Below are positions 7,109-14,371 of a stretch of 17,237 nt of DNA, one piece after another. Position 1 is the stretch's first letter. Each line of letters opens with the position of its first letter. Position numbers and translations under genes: made by a program. The notes under the pieces were generated by a model that was not told the origin of the DNA, did not search any database, and saw only the letters and a program-made list of their open reading frames with translations. Source of the stretch: CAYLXX01 sp964387955 (lineage in GTDB: Bacteria > Patescibacteriota > Microgenomatia > UBA1406 > GWC2-37-13). The stretch lies in contig CAYLXX010000019.1 of the NCBI GenBank assembly GCA_964387955.1, positions 1 to 17,237 of the forward strand. Reading direction: 5' to 3'.

Positions 7109-8157
7109 TTCACCTTCCAATGAGCCAACTTACAAACTTCATTGAAAGTCTTTTTACCAAGTAAAAAATACGCCAAAACAATACTGCGAGGATAAATTAA
7201 GCGATCCATTTGGGTTGTATCGATAGAGTTTCGGGAGTTTCTCTCATATAAATATCTAGGAGTAAGAAACAAGAATGAAAATATGCTTCCTACAACTGAG
7301 CGAGCAAAATCCATTCGAAAGATTGCCAAGTAATAAAAGATGCTTATGATCTCCATCAACAATCGAATGGGTATAACATATAAAAGCTTAACTGTTGGAA
7401 AGTTCTTAAGAATAAGAAGGAGATTGTTTCTGTGTTCAAAGAAACGCTTTCTGGTACTATTATGAGAAGCTGTTGATGCTACCTTATGAAAAACTACAGA
7501 TTTAGGTTCGTATACTATTTGGTATCCTTTTTGAAGAATCCGGTAACATAGATCAATCTCCTCCATATAGTTAAAGAAAGTCTCATCCAATAAACCTACT
7601 TTCTCAAGAACACTTTTTCTTATTACCATAGTTGCGCCACTGGCCCAAAAAATATTAGTTGACTTATTATGTTGACCTTTATCTGGTTCTAATGTTGTGA
7701 AGATCCTCCCCCTTGTAAAGGGATAACCCAAAAAATCCAAAAAACCGCCAGTCGCACCTGCATAATCAAAATAACGCCTATCTCTCTCCCAGAGAATCTT
7801 TGGTTGTACAACCGCAATGAGTTTATTTTTTTCCATCTGTTTAATAATTGGAGCAAGCCATCCCTTCTTCACAACAACATCATTGTTTACTAATGCTATA
7901 TAGTCTGTCTTTATATGCTTCAAAATGACATTATTACCACCGGAAAATCCCAGATTCTTATTGAATCTTTTGATTTCTATGCGTTTATCCTTGAATTCTC
8001 TTTTTAATATTGTAGCTTCATTCTGTCGAGAGCCATTATCAACAACAATGATTGAAATGTTACGATATGTTGTATTCAGAAGACTGCGAAGACATAACCG
8101 CGTATCCTCAAGCCCATTAAAGTTTAAAACAATAATAGTAACTCGAGGATACTTCAT
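7105..8157 (-). CDS. Family 2 glycosyltransferase, rhamnosyltransferase-like
   Basis: The 350-residue protein has a full GT2 domain: VTIIVLNFNG (6-15), VVDNGS (38-43), NLGFSGGNN (68-76), the metal-binding NND (91-93), and the acceptor-side EEIDLCYR block (199-206) of the ExDLxxR type. This arrangement is common in rhamnosyltransferases of O-antigen-like clusters. The C-terminal part has hydrophobic stretches at about 257-282 and 285-300, suggesting membrane association. It heads a two-gene unit with the GT4 gene. The ATG at 8157 comes eight bases after a perfect -10 box, so the mRNA should be leaderless. The sugar specificity is only a family-level guess. Confidence 0.92.
   Translation of the reverse strand: MKYPRVTIIVLNFNGLEDTRLCLRSLLNTTYRNISIIVVDNGSRQNEATILKREFKDKRIEIKRFNKNLGFSGGNNVILKHIKTDYIALVNNDVVVKKGWLAPIIKQMEKNKLIAVVQPKILWERDRRYFDYAGATGGFLDFLGYPFTRGRIFTTLEPDKGQHNKSTNIFWASGATMVIRKSVLEKVGLLDETFFNYMEEIDLCYRILQKGYQIVYEPKSVVFHKVASTASHNSTRKRFFEHRNNLLLILKNFPTVKLLYVIPIRLLMEIISIFYYLAIFRMDFARSVVGSIFSFLFLTPRYLYERNSRNSIDTTQMDRLIYPRSIVLAYFLLGKKTFNEVCKLAHWKVK
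7111..7118 (-). promoter_or_regulatory. Strong Shine-Dalgarno sequence deciding the GT4 start
   Basis: GGAAGGTG on the minus strand lies two bases before the ATG at 7108, with the AAGG core four bases away. It sits within the last codons of the upstream GT2 gene. This contrasts with first-in-operon genes here, which mostly lack such a sequence. Confidence 0.6.
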
Positions 8158-8165
8158 AATCGTGC

Positions 8166-8171
8166 ATTATA
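8166..8171 (-). promoter_or_regulatory. -10 box of the GT2-GT4 unit (leaderless)
   Basis: A perfect TATAAT on the minus strand ends eight bases before the ATG at 8157. The upstream -35 position falls inside the pilin terminator hairpin and has no TTGACA-like match. Some expression could also come from read-through of that terminator. Confidence 0.45.
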
Positions 8172-8174
8172 TAC

Positions 8175-8205
8175 GAAAAAACCCGCCTTGCGGCGGGTTT
8201 TTTTT
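8175..8205 (-). terminator. Rho-independent terminator after the major prepilin gene
   Basis: A perfect 6-bp GC stem (CCCGCC / GGCGGG) closes a four-base loop. It is flanked by six A on one side and eight T on the other, so it is a good terminator in both directions. The minus-strand prepilin gene ends 15 bases upstream of it, and no plus-strand gene reads towards it, so its job is to end the prepilin transcript. Confidence 0.85.
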
Positions 8206-8220
8206 GAGGTCGAAGTGAGA

Positions 8221-8688
8221 TTATCGAGTAACTTGAATTGTTGCCTGAAGTTCTGCTGCTGGAGCAGAAATCGTGATTCTGTTACCCGCGCTTATACCAC
8301 TACCTGCTGAAACCACTGTGTAGTTGGTGGTGTAAGTCGTTGCACAGTTTGATACTGGTGTTCCACTGTTAGTCAATGGATCGACTGGCAAAGCGGCGAT
8401 ATAAACTGGAACCAATGCTGCACACAGATCTACCTGAGTTCCGTTCTGGTTACCTATCGTCCTTACCGTTGTATCAATACCTGTTGGCAAAGATCCTTGA
8501 TGATCAGCCATGTTCTGGTTGATTGCATTCAAGATCGCATTCACATCTGAGCTTCGTTTGGTATTGTTCGACTGAGCGAACTGTCGAGCAGGATTGATAG
8601 CAATAAGTGTGATTGCTAACAAAATTGCCAAGATACCGATAACTACCAAGAGCTCGATGAGCGTAAAACCTTTCTTATGAGTTTGCAT
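8221..8688 (-). CDS. Type IV prepilin, probable major pilin
   Basis: The 155-residue prepilin has a class III signal: a short basic leader MQTHKKG, cleavage after Gly7, mature Phe1 and Glu at +5 (Glu12) in GFTLIELLVVIGILAILL. The helix continues with NPARQFAQSNNTKRSSDVN, a pattern common in Patescibacteria pilins. Cys89 and Cys115 may form a D-region disulfide. The ATG at 8688 is chosen over an in-frame TTG at 8757, which lies inside the promoter; an AAGG sits five bases before this ATG. Having its own promoter and a strong terminator, separate from the minor-pilin operon, fits a highly expressed structural pilin. That it is the major subunit is inferred from this context and its small size. 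Confidence 0.88.
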   Translation of the reverse strand: MQTHKKGFTLIELLVVIGILAILLAITLIAINPARQFAQSNNTKRSSDVNAILNAINQNMADHQGSLPTGIDTTVRTIGNQNGTQVDLCAALVPVYIAALPVDPLTNSGTPVSNCATTYTTNYTVVSAGSGISAGNRITISAPAAELQATIQVTR

Positions 8689-8709
8689 ATATGCCTTGGG
8701 CTTGCGGAA

Positions 8710-8757
8710 ATTATAATGATTTATTTTCAGACTATATGAATTGAAAATGCTTGTCAA
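8710..8757 (-). promoter_or_regulatory. Promoter region of the major prepilin gene
   Basis: The minus strand has a perfect TTGACA (8757-8752) followed after 15 bases by TATAGT (8736-8731). A second, perfect TATAAT lies at 8715-8710. Two tandem starts are possible, giving leaders of about 36 and 15 bases. The perfect consensus elements fit strong expression. Confidence 0.5.
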
Positions 8758-8795
8758 TAGGTATTTAGTTTGTATGGGTAATATCTATTCATCCT

Positions 8796-8818
8796 AAAAA
8801 AACATGCTAAAACATTGT
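8796..8818 (-). terminator. Weak terminator candidate at the end of the pilus operon
   Basis: On the minus strand a short imperfect stem (about 5 bp with a bulged A) is followed by seven T, about 40 bases after the stop of the PilM-like/LytR_C gene. It is much weaker than the terminator after the prepilin. If it leaks, the pilus operon would read into the prepilin gene. Confidence 0.3.
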
Positions 8819-8855
8819 CTCAATAAGAAGAAATAGACTATTAGTTCAAATTAAT

Positions 8856-9926
8856 TCATTTACCTATAGTAATAACTACATCGGAACCCACACTGCTGTT
8901 TTCCTGCATTGTTACCTCGGGGTAGGCTTTTTTTACTAAGGTAGTTATATCATTTTTCAGATCAGCCGGTAACGAAGTGGAGACAAGCATTAATGGTTTC
9001 GGTGCATTTACTGTTCCCCCATCGTTTAAAGTAGTTTTTGTGTATCCAGCCTGTAGTAACTTATCTTTAAGACCCTGCGCCTGTATCGCCACTGAGGTAT
9101 CATAGGTGATTTGGATGCTTACTTTATCTTTCGTTATCGATATCGGGAGACCCGTCGGCGATACAGGCGCCACTGTCGGATTAGAAATGGGTGCGGCAGA
9201 CGGTGGTGGAGCTGCCTGAGTATTTGATGTAACAGGTTTTGAAGCTGGTCTCAATAACATAAACGCCAGTACACCGATTAAAAGTATAAAAAACGGTATG
9301 GTATACAATAATGTCTTATTATCTTTCTTCTTAGCTTCTGCTTTTCTTTCAGCTTCAGGATTAGTAATCACCAGCTCTGGTTCTTTGGTTGGAGTGAGGC
9401 TGTTTTTTTTAAGCGGTAGAAACTGAGCCAGAGCGATCCCGAGAGTACCTTGATCAAGAGTATTCATTTGAGGTGAAACAGTAAAATAAGGAATTACGGC
9501 TTCCAAAGAAGATCCTGCCTGCTCAAGAATATCTCCAATTGCGGTATAAAACTCCCCATTGGCGGCCACAATCCTGATTCCACCCGTTATCGGGAATTCT
9601 TTCGTACTAATGTATTCAAATGGCACTGAATCAAGAAACTTTTTTTGTTCATCTGGATTAGGAGGCGTGAAATCTTTTTCAAATAAAATATTCTGCGCCA
9701 AAATAAGAAGGTAATCTGTCGGGGGCACAGCATTGGTTTTGAGAAAATTGAGAAGTTGCGTTTCGAGTTCTAATTTATTAAAAATCTCCATGTCATGAGC
9801 GATCGTTTGGGCTATATCAAAGACAAGCACTGCTTGTTTGGCCGGAGCATATAACTGCAGTCTATTTCTTTCAAGAAACAATATTCCTTTCTGTTTAACT
9901 GTTGGTTTGGGAATCTGAGTTGTCAT
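8856..9926 (-). CDS. Membrane protein with PilM-like N-terminus and LytR_C-like C-terminus
   Basis: The 356-residue protein has three parts. Residues 1-200 are soluble and cytoplasmic, with strand-helix patterning that loosely recalls the actin-like PilM fold but without a recognisable nucleotide-binding motif. One membrane helix lies at about 205-226. A Pro/Ala/Ser linker (about 230-262) leads to an outer domain (about 265-356) resembling LytR_C: helix QGLKDKLLQAGY, the strand LMLVST and a final VVITIGK. It is the last gene of the pilus operon, where a PilM/PilN-type assembly protein would be expected, so it may link cytoplasmic motor parts to the cell wall. The ATG at 9926 overlaps the upstream TGA (ATGA) and has GGAAGGA nine bases upstream; an in-frame TTG at 9944 is less likely. 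The LytR_C call is moderate and the PilM call is weak. Confidence 0.7.
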   Translation of the reverse strand: MTTQIPKPTVKQKGILFLERNRLQLYAPAKQAVLVFDIAQTIAHDMEIFNKLELETQLLNFLKTNAVPPTDYLLILAQNILFEKDFTPPNPDEQKKFLDSVPFEYISTKEFPITGGIRIVAANGEFYTAIGDILEQAGSSLEAVIPYFTVSPQMNTLDQGTLGIALAQFLPLKKNSLTPTKEPELVITNPEAERKAEAKKKDNKTLLYTIPFFILLIGVLAFMLLRPASKPVTSNTQAAPPPSAAPISNPTVAPVSPTGLPISITKDKVSIQITYDTSVAIQAQGLKDKLLQAGYTKTTLNDGGTVNAPKPLMLVSTSLPADLKNDITTLVKKAYPEVTMQENSSVGSDVVITIGK

Positions 9927-10312
9927 GGGTAAATTTCCTTCCAAGGCGGGGTAACTACCAGTATACCCGCCGAGTAACCTGCATTAATACGGATTTTGCG
10001 TTTATAGCTGCCATACGTCGATGTCACATCAATCACTTTTGTAGTCGTACCAGATACAACAATCGTCGCCGATCCTCCATCAATTGTCATTGATTCTCCA
10101 GTATAAGTAGGCGTGCGTAATAATCTAAGTAAGGCATTTTCACCAGCGCTCTCGGCAATGCGCGTGGCAATAACTCCTTGTTGAAATTTGCTCGCTGCCG
10201 CTGAACCAGAAATGATGATGACGACAGATGCGGCAGTGATCGTAGTTGCTATAACCATAAAAATCAGAAGCGAGGTCAACGTCTGCCCTGTTTTTTTATA
10301 ATTTTTTTTCAT
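9923..10312 (-). CDS. GspK/PilX-like minor pilin lacking Glu at +5
   Basis: The 129-residue protein starts with a basic leader MKKNYKKTG, a predicted cleavage after Gly9 and a hydrophobic helix QTLTSLLIFMVIATT. The mature +5 position is Ser, not Glu. In the type II secretion system, the tip pseudopilin GspK is the one lacking Glu+5, so the residue and the operon position (fourth after H, I and J) both suggest a tip role. It is much shorter than GspK and lacks the large helical domain, so the head is reduced to a small beta-rich domain. It begins two bases after the GspJ-like gene and overlaps the next gene by four. Confidence 0.75.
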   Translation of the reverse strand: MKKNYKKTGQTLTSLLIFMVIATTITAASVVIIISGSAAASKFQQGVIATRIAESAGENALLRLLRTPTYTGESMTIDGGSATIVVSGTTTKVIDVTSTYGSYKRKIRINAGYSAGILVVTPPWKEIYP

Positions 10313-10314
10313 AG

Positions 10315-10806
10315 TTATTGCCTTGAGGCAGCAGTCGACTGATAAATTTTTGATTCTGAACCAGTCCGCCGCTGGACTTGACTTGTAACAGTAAAACTAA
10401 ATTGAATTGTGTCTGTGCTATCTCCTGGCCCAATGCGCGTGAACGAGAGATTGGAAATATTGCTGTTGTAACCATTTAATCTATAAGTTCCGCCGGCATT
10501 TGTCACTTGTAGATTATTTCCACTTAAAGAATAGGTATTGCTAACGCCATTAATCGAAATTTGCAGTGTGCTTCCCTGCCCGCCTATTCCTGATGGAGTG
10601 ACAATACCGTTTGACTGTGAAATGTCATAAATCAACCTACTCAAAATATAATTTCCATCACGCTCAATACTGGCAATTGATTCTGTTTCTAACTTCGCGT
10701 CAATCACCGAGACAAAAATTTGAGTCAAAATCACAATTAATACTGACAAAAGAGCCATGTAAATCAAAAGCTCAATCAATGTGAAACCAGATTTAATTTT
10801 TTTCAT
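10315..10806 (-). CDS. GspJ/PilW-like minor pilin
   Basis: The 163-residue prepilin has leader MKKIKSG, cleavage after Gly7, and FTLIELLIYMALLSVLIVIL with Glu at +5 (Glu12). The segment SIERDGNYILSRLIYDISQS (about 42-61) is characteristic of the GspJ/PilW group. A beta-rich C-terminal half follows. Its ATG overlaps the stop of the propeller minor pilin (ATGA). With its neighbours it should form the tip complex that primes pilus assembly. Confidence 0.85.
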   Translation of the reverse strand: MKKIKSGFTLIELLIYMALLSVLIVILTQIFVSVIDAKLETESIASIERDGNYILSRLIYDISQSNGIVTPSGIGGQGSTLQISINGVSNTYSLSGNNLQVTNAGGTYRLNGYNSNISNLSFTRIGPGDSTDTIQFSFTVTSQVQRRTGSESKIYQSTAASRQ

Positions 10807-12836
10807 GGTGAGTAATTGACAGTAAAATCATAAAGCGTCGGTGAATGTGCAGGATCAGATGTATCAAAAAAAACTTTATACTTGAAACATCTGCCTGGAT
10901 TATTGTAATTACCCGAATTAAGAAGCGGTATCGCGCCTGATATAGTCGTCGGATCACTCCCGATCACAAATGAATTAGTCGGATCTCCATTTGGACCAAG
11001 ATACGTAAAATTAGATACAGTTGCGCAAGAGTTGTTGATGGGTGAAGCTACACCAACTTTTACGCCAATTGTTGTACTCGCAGGTTGATTCACTGTCGCA
11101 GAAAACCCGTTAAAGGCAGTGACAGATCCACTATCTATTGTCGACGAAATGAATGTACCAGTGCCAACATATTGTCCCCCTGCGCCTCCTAAAATAATCT
11201 TCAATTTTGGCGTATTATTTTCATTGACATTGATGTATGAGTATGCAAAACCATTACTCGATTGTAGAACCGAGGCGATACCTATTACCCCATTAGCATA
11301 TTGAAGCACTGATGTCGGACTACAAAGAGCCATTGTGTCTGAACTAAGAACTTGATACTGGTAAGTACCGCCTGTACCTACCACAATCACACGATTGCCG
11401 GTCACCCATACGATACCCGTTGGATTCATACCGCCTGTGTTGTACCCCAAACCTACTACAGGAGCGGATTTATTGGTCGTGTCAATTTTATACACGTTTT
11501 TTGCTCCAGCTACAGCTGAGTAACTTACAGCTACGTAGACAGTTGTTTCTGAATTCAAAACCGAGAGATCAACTCCGGTCTGAGATGAACCAACGGTAGT
11601 TATACTCGCTCTGCTTGGACTTGCTGCATTGGAAACATTGATTATTTCAAAATTATTCGATGAAGTATCTGTAGCAACATACGCGTATTGGCCACCAGCT
11701 CCGACAATAAGTTCCTTTGCAGTCCCATTGAGTGTGTATCCTGAAGCATTCTGGAGCGTAGCAGTAGTACGATCAGCCGATAAATTATATATAAATAATT
11801 TCGAACTTCCTGATCTGGTACCGGCGATATACGCTTTATCATTTAATACATATACCTGGTCGCCGTTTCTGGCATCAGGAATATCTATTGAGCCGATTTC
11901 CTTGTATTTACTGTTGGTTGGAGGATCGGTGTACTGGTTTAAATCAACGATCACAACCTCTTTGGCGTTATTATCAGTAGCCAAGTATGCATAAACAGTG
12001 GTACCACTGGCATTTGATTCACCATAAATATCATTTGTTTTATAGCCATCAAATGACTTTGAACTTAAAACAGTAGGTGGATCGCTATTTGAAAGCTTCA
12101 CGTCATTAAGGGACACTCCAGACGAATTACTGCCAGTCCCAATAAAGACTCTCGACCCGCTGGCAGTATCTGTGGCGGCGATGGCATTATTAACTCCATT
12201 TCTCAATAACGTAAAATCAGTAACTTGAAAACTTGGTATACACCAGTCTCCTCCGCCTCCACCAGCTCCTAATACCACTTCCCCACCTGATGTGTTTGTA
12301 ATATATGTATTCACTCGCGCGCCAGCATTGAAATCAGCTTGTGTGGTTTGAGTCACACCAATACTTTTATACCGTGTCACATATATTGAGGTGGTTATTG
12401 AGGACACACTCGGCGTCGTCCAGGAAACTGTGGCGCTGATTTTTTTGGTTGAAGGATCAAGCGTCCCGCCTATTGTAACAATATTGCCATTGGTATCACG
12501 ATAAACATCTGCAATTACTACGTTCGTCGTAAATCCATCTGAGGTTTGCGGACATACAGGCGTACATGTAACTAAGTTCCACCGATGATTTACGTTGTCG
12601 ACCTGCGGATAATACGTGCCACTGACTGCAAATGTTGCCCAGTCGCGGCCCCTCACACTTTTTGCCGCCTCAATCGCCTCTTGCATAAGACTCACTCCCC
12701 GAACGCGCTGTTGTTGTTGTGCTTTACCCTCGCGTGAAGATACAAGTCCAGTGATCAATGCCGGCAAAACAATCGACAACATACCCAACACAATTATTAT
12801 CTCCAACAATGATTGACCTTTTTTAAAATTTTTCAT
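10803..12836 (-). CDS. GspI-like minor pilin fused to a predicted beta-propeller (tip adhesin candidate)
   Basis: The 677-residue protein begins as a prepilin: leader MKNFKKG, cleavage after Gly7, and QSLLEIIIVLGMLSIVLPAL with Glu at +5. The following helix (SLMQEAIEAAKSVRGRDW, 49-66) and a small beta domain to about 155 fit the GspI/PilV group. A glycine linker (190-196) leads to about seven repeats, near 218-250, 269-300, 327-352, 375-403, 423-455, 474-500 and 519-551. Each has a strand pattern such as VYAYLATDN...VVIVDL or YAYVATDT...FEIINVSN, like LVIVD/YVTN propeller blades. A C-terminal beta domain (about 555-677) follows, with Cys604 and Cys650. GspI is usually about 125 residues, so roughly 500 are extra. 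It starts at TAATG overlapping the GspH-like stop. The pilin part is firm; the propeller is inferred from repeat pattern and tip adhesion from context. Confidence 0.88.
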   Translation of the reverse strand: MKNFKKGQSLLEIIIVLGMLSIVLPALITGLVSSREGKAQQQQRVRGVSLMQEAIEAAKSVRGRDWATFAVSGTYYPQVDNVNHRWNLVTCTPVCPQTSDGFTTNVVIADVYRDTNGNIVTIGGTLDPSTKKISATVSWTTPSVSSITTSIYVTRYKSIGVTQTTQADFNAGARVNTYITNTSGGEVVLGAGGGGGDWCIPSFQVTDFTLLRNGVNNAIAATDTASGSRVFIGTGSNSSGVSLNDVKLSNSDPPTVLSSKSFDGYKTNDIYGESNASGTTVYAYLATDNNAKEVVIVDLNQYTDPPTNSKYKEIGSIDIPDARNGDQVYVLNDKAYIAGTRSGSSKLFIYNLSADRTTATLQNASGYTLNGTAKELIVGAGGQYAYVATDTSSNNFEIINVSNAASPSRASITTVGSSQTGVDLSVLNSETTVYVAVSYSAVAGAKNVYKIDTTNKSAPVVGLGYNTGGMNPTGIVWVTGNRVIVVGTGGTYQYQVLSSDTMALCSPTSVLQYANGVIGIASVLQSSNGFAYSYINVNENNTPKLKIILGGAGGQYVGTGTFISSTIDSGSVTAFNGFSATVNQPASTTIGVKVGVASPINNSCATVSNFTYLGPNGDPTNSFVIGSDPTTISGAIPLLNSGNYNNPGRCFKYKVFFDTSDPAHSPTLYDFTVNYSP

Positions 12837-13315
12837 TAATTGACTTGAATAATAACACCGTACTGATTCACGGTCACTGTTTTTTGGTCACCGCTGGCAG
12901 TGTTTTTTATCACGAACGTATTCTGTCCCTGAGTAAATCCCACTACCTCGCCAGTGGCCTGCGAAAAAATCAGATTACTGCTTGGAAATGTAATGCTATT
13001 GATTTGAGTCGCACTATCGAGATTGATAACAAAATTTGAAGAATCCCCCTGAGAAAATGAAGACCCATGAAACAAAGTGTATTTATTTTGTTCAAAATGT
13101 ATGCCGTAATTAGCAGCTGATGCGCGTCCTTCTGTATCCCCAACCATAGCTTTTAGCTGTTGATCCTTAACATCCGATAGAACTGTATCAATTGTCGCTG
13201 AAAAGTCGTTTTTTGCCTGTGAGGTTGTCAGATTTAAGACACTAAAACCGATAAGCACCGACAAAATGCCAATAACCATAATTACCTCCAATAGTGAATA
13301 CCCTTGTTTTTTCAT
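12836..13315 (-). CDS. GspH/FimT-like minor pilin
   Basis: The 159-residue prepilin has leader MKKQG, cleavage after Gly5 and helix YSLLEVIMVIGILSVLIGFS with Glu at +5 (Glu10). The helix is followed by a beta-rich domain whose later part (ITFPSSNLIFSQATGEVVGF, about 108-127) resembles the end of the GspH/FimT fold. It is first of the four minor pilins and lies three bases after PilC. In related systems H-type pilins join the tip complex to the shaft. Confidence 0.82.
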   Translation of the reverse strand: MKKQGYSLLEVIMVIGILSVLIGFSVLNLTTSQAKNDFSATIDTVLSDVKDQQLKAMVGDTEGRASAANYGIHFEQNKYTLFHGSSFSQGDSSNFVINLDSATQINSITFPSSNLIFSQATGEVVGFTQGQNTFVIKNTASGDQKTVTVNQYGVIIQVN

Positions 13316-13318
13316 ACA

Positions 13319-14371
13319 CTACCGTTGCCCGACTTGGCCAATAAGGCCGTAAATTGGGGCAATAATGGCCATCATCATGCCTCCTACCATCACACCGACG
13401 AAAATCAACATGATTGGCTCAAGAAGGGCTGTTAATGACTTTAAACTGTTTGATACTTCATAATCGAGATACTCAGAAACTTCTTCCATTGATTTATCGA
13501 GCGTGCCTGTTTTTTCACCTGCCTCGACCATTTTCACCATAATCGTCGGTATGGTTCCTCTTCCTAGCTTTAAGCCCTCAGAAAAACGTTTACCGCTAAC
13601 CACCATTTGTCTGGCGTTCTGAAGTATTTTTAAAATGTCTCTTCGTAAAACCACATCCTGACTTAACTCAAGCGCACTAGTAATCGGAATACCAGCATTT
13701 AAAAGAAGGTACAAACTGCGTGCAAAACGTGTCAGATCAATTTGCTTTACCAATTCCCTTATAAGAGGTAATTGGAGCAAAACTCCCACAACAACACCTC
13801 TTTGTGTTTTAAAAAGAAAAAATAACAGCCCAAATACCGCCGCCATTCCGATAACAAGAGGTATAGTCGAATGAAGAATGATGTTCGACACAAAAATCAA
13901 GATTTTAGTAGGTAAAGGCAAAGTAACTCTAAGACGTAAAAAAACTTGAGAGATTTTTGGTATTACTACCACAAGTATCATGAAAAGTACTGCAAAAAAA
14001 ACAATCAAAATGAGAATGGGGTAAATGAGTGCTGCTCGTATGCTGTCACCAAACTCCATATCTTTCTTGATCGTGCCTTTAAGATCTTTCAGCGTCACAT
14101 CAAGCGTACCTGCTTCTTCTGAAGCCTTGATGATATTGAGAGTAACCTTATTAAATACTTTTGGAAATTGTCCAAAAGAGGAATACACATGCTTGCCTTG
14201 AATAAGATCAGCTCTGAGAGCTTGGAGAACTTTTTTTTGATTACCTTTGGCATCTTCAAGCAAAGAGTCAACAGTCTCTAGGATTGAAATTCCCGAAGCA
14301 AGCATAGTCGACATGTTGCTTATAAGGAGAAGTTTTTCTTTATTTGTTAAAGTGACATTTTGAGTTTTCAT
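13319..14371 (-). CDS. pilC: PilC, type IV pilus inner-membrane platform protein
   Basis: The 350-residue protein has the two repeated T2SF cytoplasmic domains (about 12-115 and 215-315). Each contains the family motif: ASEEAGTLD at 83-91 and VEAGEKTGTLD at 282-292. Membrane helices lie at about 115-138, 167-188 and 316-340. PilC receives force from the PilB ATPase and moves pilins into the fibre. It is shorter than typical PilC (about 400) because the N-terminal extension is missing. The start overlaps the pilB stop by one base (TAATG), as is common for this pair. Confidence 0.95.
   Translation of the reverse strand: MKTQNVTLTNKEKLLLISNMSTMLASGISILETVDSLLEDAKGNQKKVLQALRADLIQGKHVYSSFGQFPKVFNKVTLNIIKASEEAGTLDVTLKDLKGTIKKDMEFGDSIRAALIYPILILIVFFAVLFMILVVVIPKISQVFLRLRVTLPLPTKILIFVSNIILHSTIPLVIGMAAVFGLLFFLFKTQRGVVVGVLLQLPLIRELVKQIDLTRFARSLYLLLNAGIPITSALELSQDVVLRRDILKILQNARQMVVSGKRFSEGLKLGRGTIPTIMVKMVEAGEKTGTLDKSMEEVSEYLDYEVSNSLKSLTALLEPIMLIFVGVMVGGMMMAIIAPIYGLIGQVGQR

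Noticed and set aside
7109..7120. TTG start for the GT4 gene
   Set aside because: The ATG at 7108 has a strong Shine-Dalgarno and overlaps the upstream stop; the TTG codon overlaps that same Shine-Dalgarno region.
8689..8757. TTG start giving the major prepilin a 23-residue extension
   Set aside because: The extension covers the TTGACA and TATAAT promoter elements and would put the prepilin leader far from the N-terminus.
9927..9944. TTG start for the PilM-like/LytR_C gene
   Set aside because: The ATG at 9926 forms an ATGA overlap with the preceding gene and has GGAAGGA upstream.
11629..11994. Plus-strand open frame inside the propeller pilin gene
   Set aside because: It is antisense to the beta-repeat region; its length follows from the repeat composition.
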